NCBI GenBank assembly: GCA_020199905.1
Contig: JAIVJS010000008.1
Coordinates: 1-37,485, forward strand
Direction of reading: 5' to 3'
Origin: Acidobacteriota bacterium
GTDB lineage: Bacteria > Acidobacteriota > Thermoanaerobaculia > UBA5066 > Gp7-AA6
Length of the DNA stretch: 37,485 nucleotides
How positions within the stretch are numbered: position 1 is the stretch's first letter; every line of letters begins with the position of its first letter. The notes under the pieces are model-generated. The model worked only from the letters and a program-made list of their open reading frames with translations. It made no database searches and was not told where the DNA came from. Position numbers and translations under genes: made by a program. Below, in pieces: positions 8,065-16,308 of the stretch.

Positions 8065-9098
8065 GCGGCCCTCTGCAGACGCAGGACCGCCACTCGCGCT
8101 CCCGTCTCTTTCCGGGGATCGGCCCGGAGGGGCAGGAGAAGATTCGCCGCTCGTCGATCGCGATCGTGGGCGTGGGCGCGGTCGGAGCGGCAGCCGCCGA
8201 GATGGCGGTGCGCGCCGGCGTCGGGCGGCTCACCCTGATCGACCGGGACGTCGTCGAGCTCTCCAACCTCTCGCGGCAATTCCTGTTCGACGAGCGGGAC
8301 GCGGAGGAAGTGGCGCCGAAGGCGGAGGCCGCCGCCCGCCGGCTGAAGGCGATCGACGGCGGGGCCGACGTGCGCGGCGTCGTGGCCGACCTCGATCACA
8401 CGAACGCTCTCTCCCTGCTGCGGGACCACGACGTGATCTTCGACGCCTCCGACAACTTCGAGACGAGGCTCCTCGCTTCCGACGCCGCTCGCTCGCTCGG
8501 CGTTCTCTCGGTTTATGCCGCGTGCGTGGGAGACGAGGGGCTCGTCGCGGTGACGCGGCCCGAGTCGCCCTGCCTGCGCTGTTATCTCGAAGTTCTTCCG
8601 CCCGCCGGTTCGGGTCCCACGTGCGACACGGCGGGCGTGGTCCCGACCCTTCCTCCTACGATCGCGGGGATCGCGATGACGGAGGGGCTCAAGGCAGTCA
8701 GCGGCGCGAGGGTCTCGGGCGGGGTGCTCTCTCTGCACGCGTGGGACGGCGCGTGGCGCTCGCGCCGGCTCTTCGAGAGCGCGTCGCCGTCGCCCCGCTG
8801 CCCGGTCTGCGCCGACGGCCGGTATCCGGCGCTCGAAGGCGAGGGCGCCTCCGAGGTCGTCAAGCTCTGCGGCCGAAGCGCCGTCCAGGTGGCGCCCGCC
8901 GCGCGCGAGCGCCCGGACCTCGCCGCGCTCGAGCGCCGCCTCCTGCGCGTGGGGCCCGTTCGACGCTCCGAGCACCTTCTGTCCGCGGAGGTCGAGAACG
9001 TCAGCCTGACCGTCTTCGCGGACGGCCGCTGCGTCGTGCGGGGGACGGGAGATCCTCTGCGGGCGAGGACTCTGTACGAGAGGTATATCGGGAGGTAA
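8061..9098 (+). CDS. ThiF/MoeB/HesA-family E1-like adenylyltransferase
   Basis: The protein has 345 residues from a GTG at 8061 that overlaps the recN stop (GTGA). These enzymes adenylate the C-terminal glycine of a ubiquitin-like sulfur carrier (ThiS, MoaD and relatives) using ATP. The nucleotide site is GVGAVGAAAAEMAVRAGVG, then IDRDVVELSNLSRQFLF with the conserved Arg, and a Lys in APKAEAAARRL. Zinc cysteines are in CLRCY and CPVC. GPTCDTAGVV holds the conserved Cys region. The C-terminal about 80 residues, starting KLCGRSAVQV, are not a rhodanese domain but resemble the small tail seen in many bacterial MoeB-like proteins. No carrier protein is nearby, so thiamine versus molybdopterin versus another role cannot be decided. 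Confidence 0.88.
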   Translation: MSGPLQTQDRHSRSRLFPGIGPEGQEKIRRSSIAIVGVGAVGAAAAEMAVRAGVGRLTLIDRDVVELSNLSRQFLFDERDAEEVAPKAEAAARRLKAIDGGADVRGVVADLDHTNALSLLRDHDVIFDASDNFETRLLASDAARSLGVLSVYAACVGDEGLVAVTRPESPCLRCYLEVLPPAGSGPTCDTAGVVPTLPPTIAGIAMTEGLKAVSGARVSGGVLSLHAWDGAWRSRRLFESASPSPRCPVCADGRYPALEGEGASEVVKLCGRSAVQVAPAARERPDLAALERRLLRVGPVRRSEHLLSAEVENVSLTVFADGRCVVRGTGDPLRARTLYERYIGR

Positions 9099-9099
9099 T

Positions 9100-9141
9100 T
9101 GTCAGTCTTCAGTCTTCAGTTATCAGTTCTCGGTGCTCAGA
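9100..9141. repeat. Six-unit 7-bp-period repeat tract (CTTCAGT family) upstream of tsaC
   Basis: Units in register are TGTCAGT, CTTCAGT, CTTCAGT, TATCAGT, TCTCGGT and GCTCAGA. The tract begins right after the stop of the E1-like gene and ends 4 bases before the tsaC ATG. TCAGTTATCAGT (9116-9127) is an exact inverted match to 9776-9787 beyond tsaC. Confidence 0.75.
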
Positions 9142-9145
9142 TTGG

Positions 9146-9766
9146 ATGGCGAAGGGGATGCAACGTTTCGAGATAGAAAATCTTCTGTCGTCCGCGGACG
9201 AGCTGCGCCGTCTCTCCCGGATTCTCGCGGCAGGGGGAGTCGCGGCGATCCCGACCGAGAGCTCGTACGGGTTTGCGACGAATCCTCTCGACGATGCCGG
9301 CGTCCGCCGTGTCTTCGAAATCAAGGGACGGGATGACGGAAAACCGCTCCTGGTTCTGTTCGCGAAGCGGAGCCAGCTCGCCGCGCTCGGCGTCGTCGAA
9401 GACTCGACACTCGAACGATTTTTCGAAATCTGGCCCGCGCCGCTGTCCGTCATTTTTCGGCTCCGGGAGCCGATCGCGGCGTCGAGAGGCGCAAAGACGC
9501 TCGCCGTCCGGATTCCCGCCGCGGGGAGGATCCGAGCCCTTTTGAATGAAACGGGTCCTCTCACGGGCACGAGCGCAAACCGGTCGGGAGAATCGTCTCT
9601 CGATGATCCTTGTCGGGTGGAGGCTCTTTTCGGGGCAAACCTCGACGCGCTTGTCGACGGAGGAGTCACTCCGGGCGGAAAACCCTCCACTTTGATCGAC
9701 GCGACGAGAGACCCTCCTGCTCTGCTGAGGGCCGGTGCCTTCGCCTGGCCGCCCGGCGGGAGCTGA
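9146..9766 (+). CDS. tsaC: Threonylcarbamoyl-AMP synthase (Sua5/YrdC family)
   Basis: This 206-residue enzyme makes threonylcarbamoyl-adenylate from threonine, bicarbonate and ATP for the t6A modification of ANN-decoding tRNAs. The fold is covered from GGVAAIPTESSYGFATNP through the KGRDDGKPLLVL motif to SVIFRLREP, LAVRIPA and PLTGTSANRSGE, then DGGVTPGGKPSTLID. There is no C-terminal Sua5 domain, so it is the short TsaC/YrdC type. ATG 9146 is used; ATG 9158 is equally possible, and neither has a well-placed Shine-Dalgarno. The gene is flanked by 7-bp-period repeats in opposite orientation and seems by eye richer in A/T runs than its neighbours, which may mark a separate insertion. Confidence 0.9.
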   Translation: MAKGMQRFEIENLLSSADELRRLSRILAAGGVAAIPTESSYGFATNPLDDAGVRRVFEIKGRDDGKPLLVLFAKRSQLAALGVVEDSTLERFFEIWPAPLSVIFRLREPIAASRGAKTLAVRIPAAGRIRALLNETGPLTGTSANRSGESSLDDPCRVEALFGANLDALVDGGVTPGGKPSTLIDATRDPPALLRAGAFAWPPGGS

Positions 9767-9793
9767 AAACTGACTACTGATAACTGACGACTC
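9766..9793. repeat. Four-unit 7-bp-period repeat tract (ATAACTG family) downstream of tsaC
   Basis: Units are AAAACTG, ACTACTG, ATAACTG and ACGACTC, starting on the last base of the tsaC stop. The family is the reverse complement of the tract at 9100-9141. ACTGATAACTGA (9776-9787) is the exact inverted match to 9116-9127. Confidence 0.7.
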
Positions 9794-9795
9794 GG

Positions 9796-9801
9796 TATAA
9801 A
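9796..9801 (+). promoter_or_regulatory. -10-like hexamer TATAAA before the carbonic-anhydrase-like gene
   Basis: TATAAA ends 12 bases before the ATG at 9814 and directly follows the repeat tract. It would give a leader of about 5 nt without a Shine-Dalgarno. A clear -35 is not visible; the 7-bp repeats occupy that position. Confidence 0.45.
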
Positions 9802-9813
9802 TTCCGCCTCTTC

Positions 9814-10347
9814 ATGGGATTCATCAAAGCTCACCGCGGCGCGAGGCCCGTGCTCGGGCAACGGGTGTACCTCGCGCAGACCGCCGCCGTGATCGGCGAC
9901 GTCGTTCTGGGCGACGACGTGTCGGTCTGGTACAACTCGGTCATCCGGGGGGACTGCAACTCGATACGCATCGGAGACCGCTCGAACATCCAGGACAACT
10001 GCGCGATCCACGTCACGGTCGACCGTTATCCGACGGTGCTCGAGGAAGAGGTCACGCTCGGACACGGCGCGCTCGTCCACGGGGCCGTGATCCGCCGCGG
10101 CGCCCTGATCGGCATCCGGGCGACCGTGCTCGACGGCGCCGACATCGGCGCCTCGGCGTTCATCGGAGCGGGAGCGCTCGTCACGCCCCGCACCGTCGTT
10201 CCGCCCCGGACGCTCTGGCTGGGCGCGCCGGCCCGGCAGGTCCGGGTGCTCTCGGACGCCGAGGTCGTGGATCTCGAGCATTTTCACCGCAACTACCTCG
10301 GCTACAAACGGGAGGCGGTCGAGGCGGGGGAGGATTGGGCGCAATGA
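9814..10347 (+). CDS. Gamma-class carbonic anhydrase family protein
   Basis: This 177-residue left-handed beta-helix protein has hexapeptide rungs from AAVIGDVVLGDDVSVWYNSV through DVSVW, IRIGDRSNIQDN and EVTLGHGALVHGAVI to GASAFIGAGALV. The three zinc histidines of the family are seen in AIHVT and in GHGALVH. WLGAPARQVR and a C-terminal helix (HFHRNYLGYKREA) finish it, as in YrdA/PaaY-type proteins. Many of these bind zinc but have little or no carbonic anhydrase activity, so the reaction is not certain. The stop overlaps the hisS ATG (ATGA), so the two are translationally coupled. tsaC next door uses bicarbonate, but a functional link is only a guess. Confidence 0.9.
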   Translation: MGFIKAHRGARPVLGQRVYLAQTAAVIGDVVLGDDVSVWYNSVIRGDCNSIRIGDRSNIQDNCAIHVTVDRYPTVLEEEVTLGHGALVHGAVIRRGALIGIRATVLDGADIGASAFIGAGALVTPRTVVPPRTLWLGAPARQVRVLSDAEVVDLEHFHRNYLGYKREAVEAGEDWAQ

Positions 10348-11630
10348 GCCCCGCATATCGCGCGGTCAAGGGAACCCGCGATCTGCTTCCTCCCGAAAGC
10401 GAGAAGTACGCAGCGGTCGAGTCGATCGCCCGCCAGGTTTTCGGGGGCTACGGATACGGGGAGATCCGAACGCCGATCCTCGAGTCCACGGAGCTCTTCT
10501 CGCGCTCGGTCGGCGAGACGACGGACATCGTCCACAAGGAGATGTACACATTTCTCGACCGGAAGGGGAGGTCGCTGACGCTGCGGCCTGAGAACACCGC
10601 CGGGGTCGTCCGCGCCGCGCTCGAGCGCGGCATCGACCGGATGCCCCGGCCTCTCCGCCTCTGGTACGCCGGAGAGCAATTCCGCTACGAACGTCCCCAG
10701 AAGGGGCGGTACCGCGAGTTCCGCCAGATCGGGGCGGAGATGATCGGCGTTCCCGGCAGCGCTTCGGACGCCGAGGTGCTGGTCATGCTGTTCGACTTCC
10801 TGCAACGGCTGGGGTTCATCGACCTCTCCGTGACGCTCAACTGCGTTCCCGGCGGCGCCGGACGCGAGGCGTTCGCGGACGCTCTGCGGTCTCATGTCCG
10901 CCCCCGAGCCCGCAGGCTCGGCGAAGACGACCGCCGGCGCGTCGAGGAAAATCCGCTGCGGCTCTTCGACTCGAAGGACCCGGAGACGAAGGCTGTGCTG
11001 GAAGGCGCTCCGACGACCGTCGAGTTCCTGGACCCGGAGGCCGCGTCGCACTACGCCGAGGTCAAGGAGTTCCTCCGCGAATCCGGGATCCCGTTCACGG
11101 AGAGCCCCGCCCTCGTCCGCGGCCTCGACTACTACACGGTCACCGTGTTCGAGGTCGTCTCGAAGAGCCTCGGCGCGCAGAACGCGATCCTCGGCGGCGG
11201 ACGCTACGACAACCTCTTCGCGGACCTCGGCGGACCGCCGCTGCCCGCTGTCGGCTTCGCGATCGGTGAGGACCGCCTGGTCGAGGTCCTGCCGGGAGAT
11301 CCCCGCGAGCCGCGCGAGCTCTGGTACGTCCTTCCCGGCTCCCCGGAGGATTTCCCCTATGCGATGGCCGTCGCGCGCGCGCTGCGATCGGGCCACGCCG
11401 GCGCGGTGGTCGAAACGGACCTTTCCGGCCGCGGCTTTGCGAAAGGGTTCACGCGCGCCAGCGCGATCCTCGCGGGCGACGCCGATTATCCCTTTCGCGT
11501 GTCGGAGGTGCGGGTCGTGTCCGTGGGGTCGCAGGAGCGGGCGGAGCAGACCGTCAAGATCAAGACGCTCTCCGCGCGCCGCGAGGAGGCGGTTCCCCTG
11601 GCGGCTCTGACGCGCAGAAGCCGGACATGA
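10344..11630 (+). CDS. hisS: Histidyl-tRNA synthetase
   Basis: This 428-residue class II synthetase charges tRNA-His. It starts MSPAYRAVKGTRDLLPPES, which contains the family's GTRD. Motif 1 lies near AVESIARQVFGGYGYGEIRTP, TLRPENTAGVVRA follows, motif 2 is YERPQKGRYREFRQIGAE, the histidine-binding segment is LVRGLDYYTVTVFEV, and motif 3 is PAVGFAIGEDRL. The C-terminal anticodon-binding domain runs from about 330. ATG 10344 is chosen because it overlaps the previous stop (ATGA) and GGGGGAGG lies about 10 bases upstream; an in-frame TTG at 10335 is less likely. The gene overlaps aspS by ATGA. Confidence 0.96.
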   Translation: MSPAYRAVKGTRDLLPPESEKYAAVESIARQVFGGYGYGEIRTPILESTELFSRSVGETTDIVHKEMYTFLDRKGRSLTLRPENTAGVVRAALERGIDRMPRPLRLWYAGEQFRYERPQKGRYREFRQIGAEMIGVPGSASDAEVLVMLFDFLQRLGFIDLSVTLNCVPGGAGREAFADALRSHVRPRARRLGEDDRRRVEENPLRLFDSKDPETKAVLEGAPTTVEFLDPEAASHYAEVKEFLRESGIPFTESPALVRGLDYYTVTVFEVVSKSLGAQNAILGGGRYDNLFADLGGPPLPAVGFAIGEDRLVEVLPGDPREPRELWYVLPGSPEDFPYAMAVARALRSGHAGAVVETDLSGRGFAKGFTRASAILAGDADYPFRVSEVRVVSVGSQERAEQTVKIKTLSARREEAVPLAALTRRSRT

Positions 11631-13423
11631 GCAACGTCCCCGGTCCGCAGAGTCTTGCGCGGCAGCCCGCGGGCGAGCTGCGCCCGAAAGACGCCGGCCG
11701 GCGCGTCCGCCTTCAGGGATGGGTGGGACGCCGGCGCGACCTCGGCGAGCTCATCTTCCTCACCGTGCGCGACCGCTCCGGAACCGTGCAGGTCCTCTTC
11801 GACCGTTTGCGTTGCCCGCTCGAGGCCGTCGCCGGCGCCTCGGAGGCCCGCAGCGAGGACGTCGTCGACATCGAAGGCGAGGTGGCGCTGCGCGGGGAGG
11901 GCCGCGGAAACGCGGAGCAGGCAACGGGGGAGATCGAGGTCATCGCGACGCGCGTCGCGTTCCTCGCGCGTTCCGACACGCCGCCCTTCCAGGTCGAAGA
12001 CCGCACCAACGCCGCGGAGGATCTGCGCCTCGAATACCGGTACCTCGACCTGCGGCGGCCGGCCATGCTTCGGAATTTCGTCCTCCGCGACGAGATCGTG
12101 TTCCGCGTCCGAAAGATCCTGCACGAGAAGGGATTTCTGGAGGTCGAAACTCCGATGCTCACGCGATCGACGCCCGAGGGCGCGCGCGACTTCCTGGTGC
12201 CGTCCCGCGTCCATCCCGGCCAGTTCTACGCGCTGCCTCAGTCCCCGCAGATTTTCAAGCAGATCCTCATGGTCGCCGGTTTCGAGAGGTATTTTCAGAT
12301 CGCGCGATGCTTCCGCGACGAAGATCTCCGGGCCGACCGGCAGCCGGAGTTCACCCAGATCGACATCGAGATGTCTTTCCCGACCGAAGAAGACGTCTTC
12401 GCGGTGGTGGAGGCCCTTCTGGCGGACGCGTTCGCCGCCGCCGGGATCGCGTGCGAACCGCCGTTCCCCCGTCTGACGCACTCCGAGGCGCTGGAGCTCT
12501 ACGGAACCGACCGGCCCGACCTGCGCTTCGGACTGCCGCTCGTGCGCCTGGACGGGGTCGCTCGCGGCACCGGCTTCGCGCCGTTCGACAAGGCGCTCGC
12601 GGGCAGGGGCGGCGCGGTCCGTGGCCTGCGCGTTCCCGGAGGCGCGGCGTTCTCGCGCAAGAAGCTCGACGAGCTCACGGAGGAGGCCAAACGTTTCGGC
12701 GCCGGCGGCCTGCTCTGGATCAAGCGCGCGGAGGGAGAAATCACCTCACCCGCGAAGAAGCACCTTTCGCCGGAAGCGCTCTCCGCGGTGATCGACGCGG
12801 CCGGTGTCGAAGAGGGCGACCTGCTGCTGATCGTCGCCGACCGCGAGAAAGCCGCCTCCGCCGCGTTGGGCGCGCTCAGGCTCCGCGCCGCCCGCGAGCT
12901 CGACCTGCTGGACGAGACCCGGTACCGATTCTGCTGGGTGACCGACTTTCCGCTTCTCGAGTGGGACGATGCGGCGGGGCGCTGGTTTGCGACGCACCAT
13001 CCCTTCACGTCGCCTCGTGAGGAGGACCTCGGCCGGCTGGAGGACGATCCGGGAACGGTCCGCGCCCGCGCGTACGACGTCGTGTTGAACGGAACGGAGC
13101 TCGGCGGCGGCTCGATCCGGATCCACCGCGCGGATGTCCAGCGCCGCGTGTTTCAGTCCCTGGGGATTTCGGAGGACGAGGCGCGCGAAAAATTCGGATT
13201 CCTTCTCGACGCGCTTCGCTTCGGCGCCCCGCCTCACGGAGGCATCGCACTCGGCGTGGACCGGATCTGCATGCTCGCGGCGGGGGCCTCCTCGATCCGC
13301 GACGTCATCGCCTTTCCGAAGACGACGTCCGGAACGGACCTGATGTCGCGGGCTCCGTCGGCGGTCTCGGGCGAGCAGCTCCGCGAGCTCGGCATCGCCG
13401 TGCTGCCGCCCGGGAAATCGTGA
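11627..13423 (+). CDS. aspS: Aspartyl-tRNA synthetase, bacterial type
   Basis: This 598-residue enzyme has the N-terminal OB anticodon domain (GWVGRRRDLGELIF), the catalytic core (TPMLTRSTPEGARDFLVPS; QSPQIFKQILMVAGFERYF; RCFRDEDLRADRQPEFTQID), the inserted GAD domain of bacterial AspRS (about 300-410), and motif 3 (GGIALGVDRICML). In the anticodon domain the residue after RRRD is Leu39. Published work on Pseudomonas AspRS ties His at this place to the non-discriminating type and Leu to the tRNA-Asp-specific type, so this one is probably discriminating; that is inference. It directly follows hisS with a 4-bp overlap. Confidence 0.96.
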   Translation: MSNVPGPQSLARQPAGELRPKDAGRRVRLQGWVGRRRDLGELIFLTVRDRSGTVQVLFDRLRCPLEAVAGASEARSEDVVDIEGEVALRGEGRGNAEQATGEIEVIATRVAFLARSDTPPFQVEDRTNAAEDLRLEYRYLDLRRPAMLRNFVLRDEIVFRVRKILHEKGFLEVETPMLTRSTPEGARDFLVPSRVHPGQFYALPQSPQIFKQILMVAGFERYFQIARCFRDEDLRADRQPEFTQIDIEMSFPTEEDVFAVVEALLADAFAAAGIACEPPFPRLTHSEALELYGTDRPDLRFGLPLVRLDGVARGTGFAPFDKALAGRGGAVRGLRVPGGAAFSRKKLDELTEEAKRFGAGGLLWIKRAEGEITSPAKKHLSPEALSAVIDAAGVEEGDLLLIVADREKAASAALGALRLRAARELDLLDETRYRFCWVTDFPLLEWDDAAGRWFATHHPFTSPREEDLGRLEDDPGTVRARAYDVVLNGTELGGGSIRIHRADVQRRVFQSLGISEDEAREKFGFLLDALRFGAPPHGGIALGVDRICMLAAGASSIRDVIAFPKTTSGTDLMSRAPSAVSGEQLRELGIAVLPPGKS

Positions 13424-13426
13424 GTC

Positions 13427-13443
13427 CGCGGCGGGGGGCCGCG
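13427..13443 (+). promoter_or_regulatory. GC hairpin just before the aroB start
   Basis: CGCGGC (13427-13432) pairs with GCCGCG (13438-13443), leaving five G in the loop, and the aroB GTG begins 3 bases later. The G-rich loop is the only ribosome-binding candidate. The hairpin could limit aroB translation or serve as a weak attenuator between aspS and aroB. Prediction only. Confidence 0.35.
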
Positions 13444-13445
13444 CC

Positions 13446-14528
13446 GTGACGTCTCCGCTCCGCCACATTTCCGCCGGGTCGGCAACTGCCGCGACGGACG
13501 TGTGGATCGGCCCCGGGCTCCTCGATACGGCCGCCTCCCGGCTCTTCTCTTCCTCCGGCCGGTTTCTCCTGGTCACTTCGGCGGGCCCGCTCGCCGCGGT
13601 GGAGCGCGTCCGCCGCGCCCTCGCCGGCCGCCTCCTGGTCGATCTCGAGATCGACGACCGGGAGGAGAGCAAGACGCTCGGCACCGTCTCGGAGATCGCG
13701 AACGCCGCTCTCTCCGCCGGGGTCCGTCGCGACGACGCGCTCGTCGCCGTCGGAGGGGGGGTCGTTTCCGACGTAGCCGGGTTTGCCGCCGCCATTCTCC
13801 TGCGCGGGATTCCGTGGAACGCCGTGCCGACGACGACGGGCTCGATGGCGGATGCCGCGATCGGGGGAAAAACGGGCGTGGATCACCGGGAAGGCAAGAA
13901 CCTGCTGGGGGCGTTTCACCCGCCCCGGGTCGTCCTCGCCGACCCCGCGGCGCTCGACGGGCTTCCCGAGCGGGAGTTCCGCGCGGGCCTGGTCGAGGCC
14001 CTGAAGGCCGCGTGGATCGCGGACTCCGGGCTCTCGGGGAGGGTGGAAGAGACGCTTTCGTCAGTGCTGGCCCGCGACGAAGGGCCGCTGCTCGACCTTC
14101 TCGCCGGAGCGGCGGCCGTCAAGGCGGACATCGTCTCGGAGGATCCCAGGGAATCCGACCGTCGGCGGCTTTTGAACTTCGGGCATACGCTCGGACACGC
14201 GTTCGAAGCGTCGGGCGGCTACCGGCACCTGCGCCACGGAGAAGCGGTCGCGTGGGGAATCCGCGCGGCGCTCGACCTCTCGGTGCGCCGGACCGGCCTC
14301 TCCGCCGAGGCGGGCGGACGGGTGGCGGACCTGCTCTCCCGCCTCGGGCCGTTTCCCGCGCCCGAGACCGCTCCCGCGCGCCTCGAGCCGTTTCTTTCGC
14401 GGGACAAGAAGGCGACGGCGCGCGGGATCGCCGGCGTCCTGCTCGAGGACATAGGGAGGGCCCGGGTCGAGGAGGCCATCCCGCTGCAGGAATGGCTGGA
14501 CGCGGCGGCCCGCATCTCTCTGCCATGA
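13446..14528 (+). CDS. aroB: 3-dehydroquinate synthase
   Basis: This 360-residue NAD- and metal-dependent enzyme makes 3-dehydroquinate from DAHP in the shikimate pathway. The NAD site is VAVGGGVVSDVAGFAAA, followed by PTTTGSMADAAIGGKTGVD with the conserved Lys, and KNLLGAFHPPRVVLAD. Metal ligands are Glu in GLVEALKAAWIAD, His in NFGHTLGHAFE and His in LRHGEAVAWG. In the usual PTTLLAQVDASIGGKTG the middle residues differ here (TTTGSMADAA). Translation starts at GTG 13446, 22 bp after aspS, behind a GC hairpin. It closes the plus-strand run that starts at recN. No other shikimate gene is in the window. Confidence 0.94.
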   Translation: MTSPLRHISAGSATAATDVWIGPGLLDTAASRLFSSSGRFLLVTSAGPLAAVERVRRALAGRLLVDLEIDDREESKTLGTVSEIANAALSAGVRRDDALVAVGGGVVSDVAGFAAAILLRGIPWNAVPTTTGSMADAAIGGKTGVDHREGKNLLGAFHPPRVVLADPAALDGLPEREFRAGLVEALKAAWIADSGLSGRVEETLSSVLARDEGPLLDLLAGAAAVKADIVSEDPRESDRRRLLNFGHTLGHAFEASGGYRHLRHGEAVAWGIRAALDLSVRRTGLSAEAGGRVADLLSRLGPFPAPETAPARLEPFLSRDKKATARGIAGVLLEDIGRARVEEAIPLQEWLDAAARISLP

Positions 14529-14563
14529 CGAGGTTTCTCCGGGGAGAGGGCGGCAAGCCGGCG

Positions 14564-14569
14564 TATAAT
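14564..14569 (+). promoter_or_regulatory. Perfect -10 hexamer TATAAT before the HD-GYP gene
   Basis: TATAAT ends 8 bases before the GTG start at 14578, so the transcript would begin one or two bases before the start codon. No Shine-Dalgarno is present. The -35 region shows no TTGACA-like box. Confidence 0.55.
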
Positions 14570-14577
14570 GAAGCACC

Positions 14578-16308
14578 GTGTCCCGCACACACTCGAGGCG
14601 ACGCATCCGCCTCTTCGTGCTTCTCTCGGGCGCGCTGGTATCGGCTTCTCTGATTCCTCTGCTCGTCTCTGACGGCGTCCTGATCCGCCGCAACCAGCGC
14701 ACGCTCGAGACCCTCGAAGAGAAGTATCTCACTCGATCCTCGTCCGCGGTCGCCGACCACGTCTCCGCCTTCTACGTGTCCGCCCGCGAGCGCCTGAACA
14801 CGGCGGCGGCGGCTTTGCGTGTCTCGGGGCGCCTGTCGGGCCGCGATCCGTTCAATTCCGCGGACGGACCCCGGATCCTGACGTCCGCGCTGGCCGGGCA
14901 GACGCAGCTGGTCGCGCTGCGCGGGGTCAACTTCGTGGGCTCCGGCAGCTTCGTCGGCCCGGACGTGCACTCCGCGGAGGTGGACTACGAGTTCCGCAAG
15001 GGCTTCGAGGCCTCGCGGGACGGCGCGCTCTACCTCGGGCGGCCGTTTCACATTCCGACCCTGGGTCACGTGGCGGTCCTCGCGGCGCCCGTTCAGGACG
15101 ACTCCGGAGGCGAGATCGGCGTCGTCGAGGCGCTCGTCTCCTGGCAGCCGATCGTGCAGGAGTTCCGGGACGAGGCGCGTCGGGAAGTTCAGGTCACATT
15201 GCTCGACCGGCAGGGCGAGGCCCTGTTCCCGGAGGCGGCGCGCGGCCGGGATCGCCGCGGCCTCTCCCTGGTGCGCGACTTCGTGAAGTTCCCGGCACGC
15301 CTGACGCGCTCCGAGCGGACCGACCGGGGAGCGGTGCTGGCTTCGATCGCCCCGGTCGGCCAGCCCGACTGGGGCGTCCTCGTCGAGCGGGATCGGGATC
15401 TCGCCTTCGCGTCCGTCACCCGGATGGTCCGCGACACGCTTCTCTGGAGCGCGGCGGCGCTGACGGGCGCGCTCCTCCTGGGTCTCGCGTTCGCGCGGCG
15501 CCTCTCCGATCCGATCGCCAGCCTCGCGGAGTCCACGCGGGCGATCAGCGAAGGGCAATACGGCGCGACCGTCGAGGTCCGGGGCACCGCCGAGATCGCG
15601 GCACTCTCCGAGAGCTTCAACCGGATGAGCGGCTCGATCGAGGTCGCTTTCGACGCGGTGCAGCGCGCCGCCCGCGAGAACCACGAGCTCTTTCTGGCGT
15701 CGATCCGGGCCCTCGCGGAGGCGATCGACGCCAAGGACCCCTACACGCGCGGCCACTCCGAGCGCGTTTCGGCGTACGCCGCGACCGTCGCGCGGGAGAT
15801 GGGCCTTCCCGTCGACGAGGTCGAGCGGATCCGCCTGTCGGCGCTTCTCCACGACGTCGGGAAGATCGGCGTGGATGACTCGATCATCCGCAAGCCCACG
15901 GCGCTGACCGAGCAGGAGTTCGCGGCCATGAAGACGCATCCCATCAAGGGCGCCGCGATCATGTCCGCGATACCGCAGCTCGCCGACGTCATCCCCGGGA
16001 TGAAGTACCACCACGAGAAGTGGACCGGGGGCGGGTACCCCGAAGGCCTGTCGGGCGAACAGATCCCGATGCAGGCCCGCATCGTGACCGTCGCGGACAC
16101 CTTCGACGCGATGACGACGACCCGCCCGTATCAACAGGCGATGGAGATCGGCTACGTCGTCGACCGGATCCGGCAGTTCGCGGGCGTGCGCTACGATCCC
16201 GTCGTCGTGGATGCTTTCGTGCGGGCGTTCGAAAAAGGGGAGCTCATGCCGATCGCCACCTCGACGCCGAGCATCGAAGACGAGGACTTCCTCCAGGAGG
16301 CGCTCTGA
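14578..16308 (+). CDS. Membrane sensor with HAMP and HD-GYP c-di-GMP phosphodiesterase domain
   Basis: The protein has 576 residues. A membrane segment at about 11-31 is followed by a periplasmic sensor region resembling dCache (about 35-280), a second membrane segment (DTLLWSAAALTGALLLGLAF), a HAMP domain (RRLSDPIASLAESTRAIS to EIAALSESFNRM) and an HD-GYP domain from about 375. The metal and signature residues are present: GHSERVSAYA, LLHDVGKIGVDD, KTHPIKGAAI, YHHEKWTGGGYPEGL, TVADTFDAMTT. The family motif HHExxDGxGYP has Thr in place of Asp here, but GYP is intact, so c-di-GMP hydrolysis is likely. The signal is unknown. Start is GTG, with TATAAT 8 bases upstream. The stop overlaps the next gene, a TPR lipoprotein, which may take part in the same process. 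Confidence 0.92.
   Translation: MSRTHSRRRIRLFVLLSGALVSASLIPLLVSDGVLIRRNQRTLETLEEKYLTRSSSAVADHVSAFYVSARERLNTAAAALRVSGRLSGRDPFNSADGPRILTSALAGQTQLVALRGVNFVGSGSFVGPDVHSAEVDYEFRKGFEASRDGALYLGRPFHIPTLGHVAVLAAPVQDDSGGEIGVVEALVSWQPIVQEFRDEARREVQVTLLDRQGEALFPEAARGRDRRGLSLVRDFVKFPARLTRSERTDRGAVLASIAPVGQPDWGVLVERDRDLAFASVTRMVRDTLLWSAAALTGALLLGLAFARRLSDPIASLAESTRAISEGQYGATVEVRGTAEIAALSESFNRMSGSIEVAFDAVQRAARENHELFLASIRALAEAIDAKDPYTRGHSERVSAYAATVAREMGLPVDEVERIRLSALLHDVGKIGVDDSIIRKPTALTEQEFAAMKTHPIKGAAIMSAIPQLADVIPGMKYHHEKWTGGGYPEGLSGEQIPMQARIVTVADTFDAMTTTRPYQQAMEIGYVVDRIRQFAGVRYDPVVVDAFVRAFEKGELMPIATSTPSIEDEDFLQEAL
16295..16307 (+). promoter_or_regulatory. Shine-Dalgarno placing a CTG start codon
   Basis: AGGAGG (16295-16300) lies 4 bases before CTG 16305, which overlaps the TGA of the HD-GYP gene. 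No in-frame ATG, GTG or TTG exists between that stop and the end of the lipoprotein signal peptide. Confidence 0.55.

Noticed and set aside
11627-13423. Non-discriminating AspRS implying a tRNA-dependent asparagine pathway
   Set aside because: The residue after RRRD is Leu39, as in tRNA-Asp-specific enzymes, and no gatCAB gene is in the window.
14578-16308. Inactive HD-GYP domain because Thr replaces Asp in HHExxDGxGYP
   Set aside because: The metal-binding His/Asp residues and GYP are all present; one change outside them is not enough to call it inactive.
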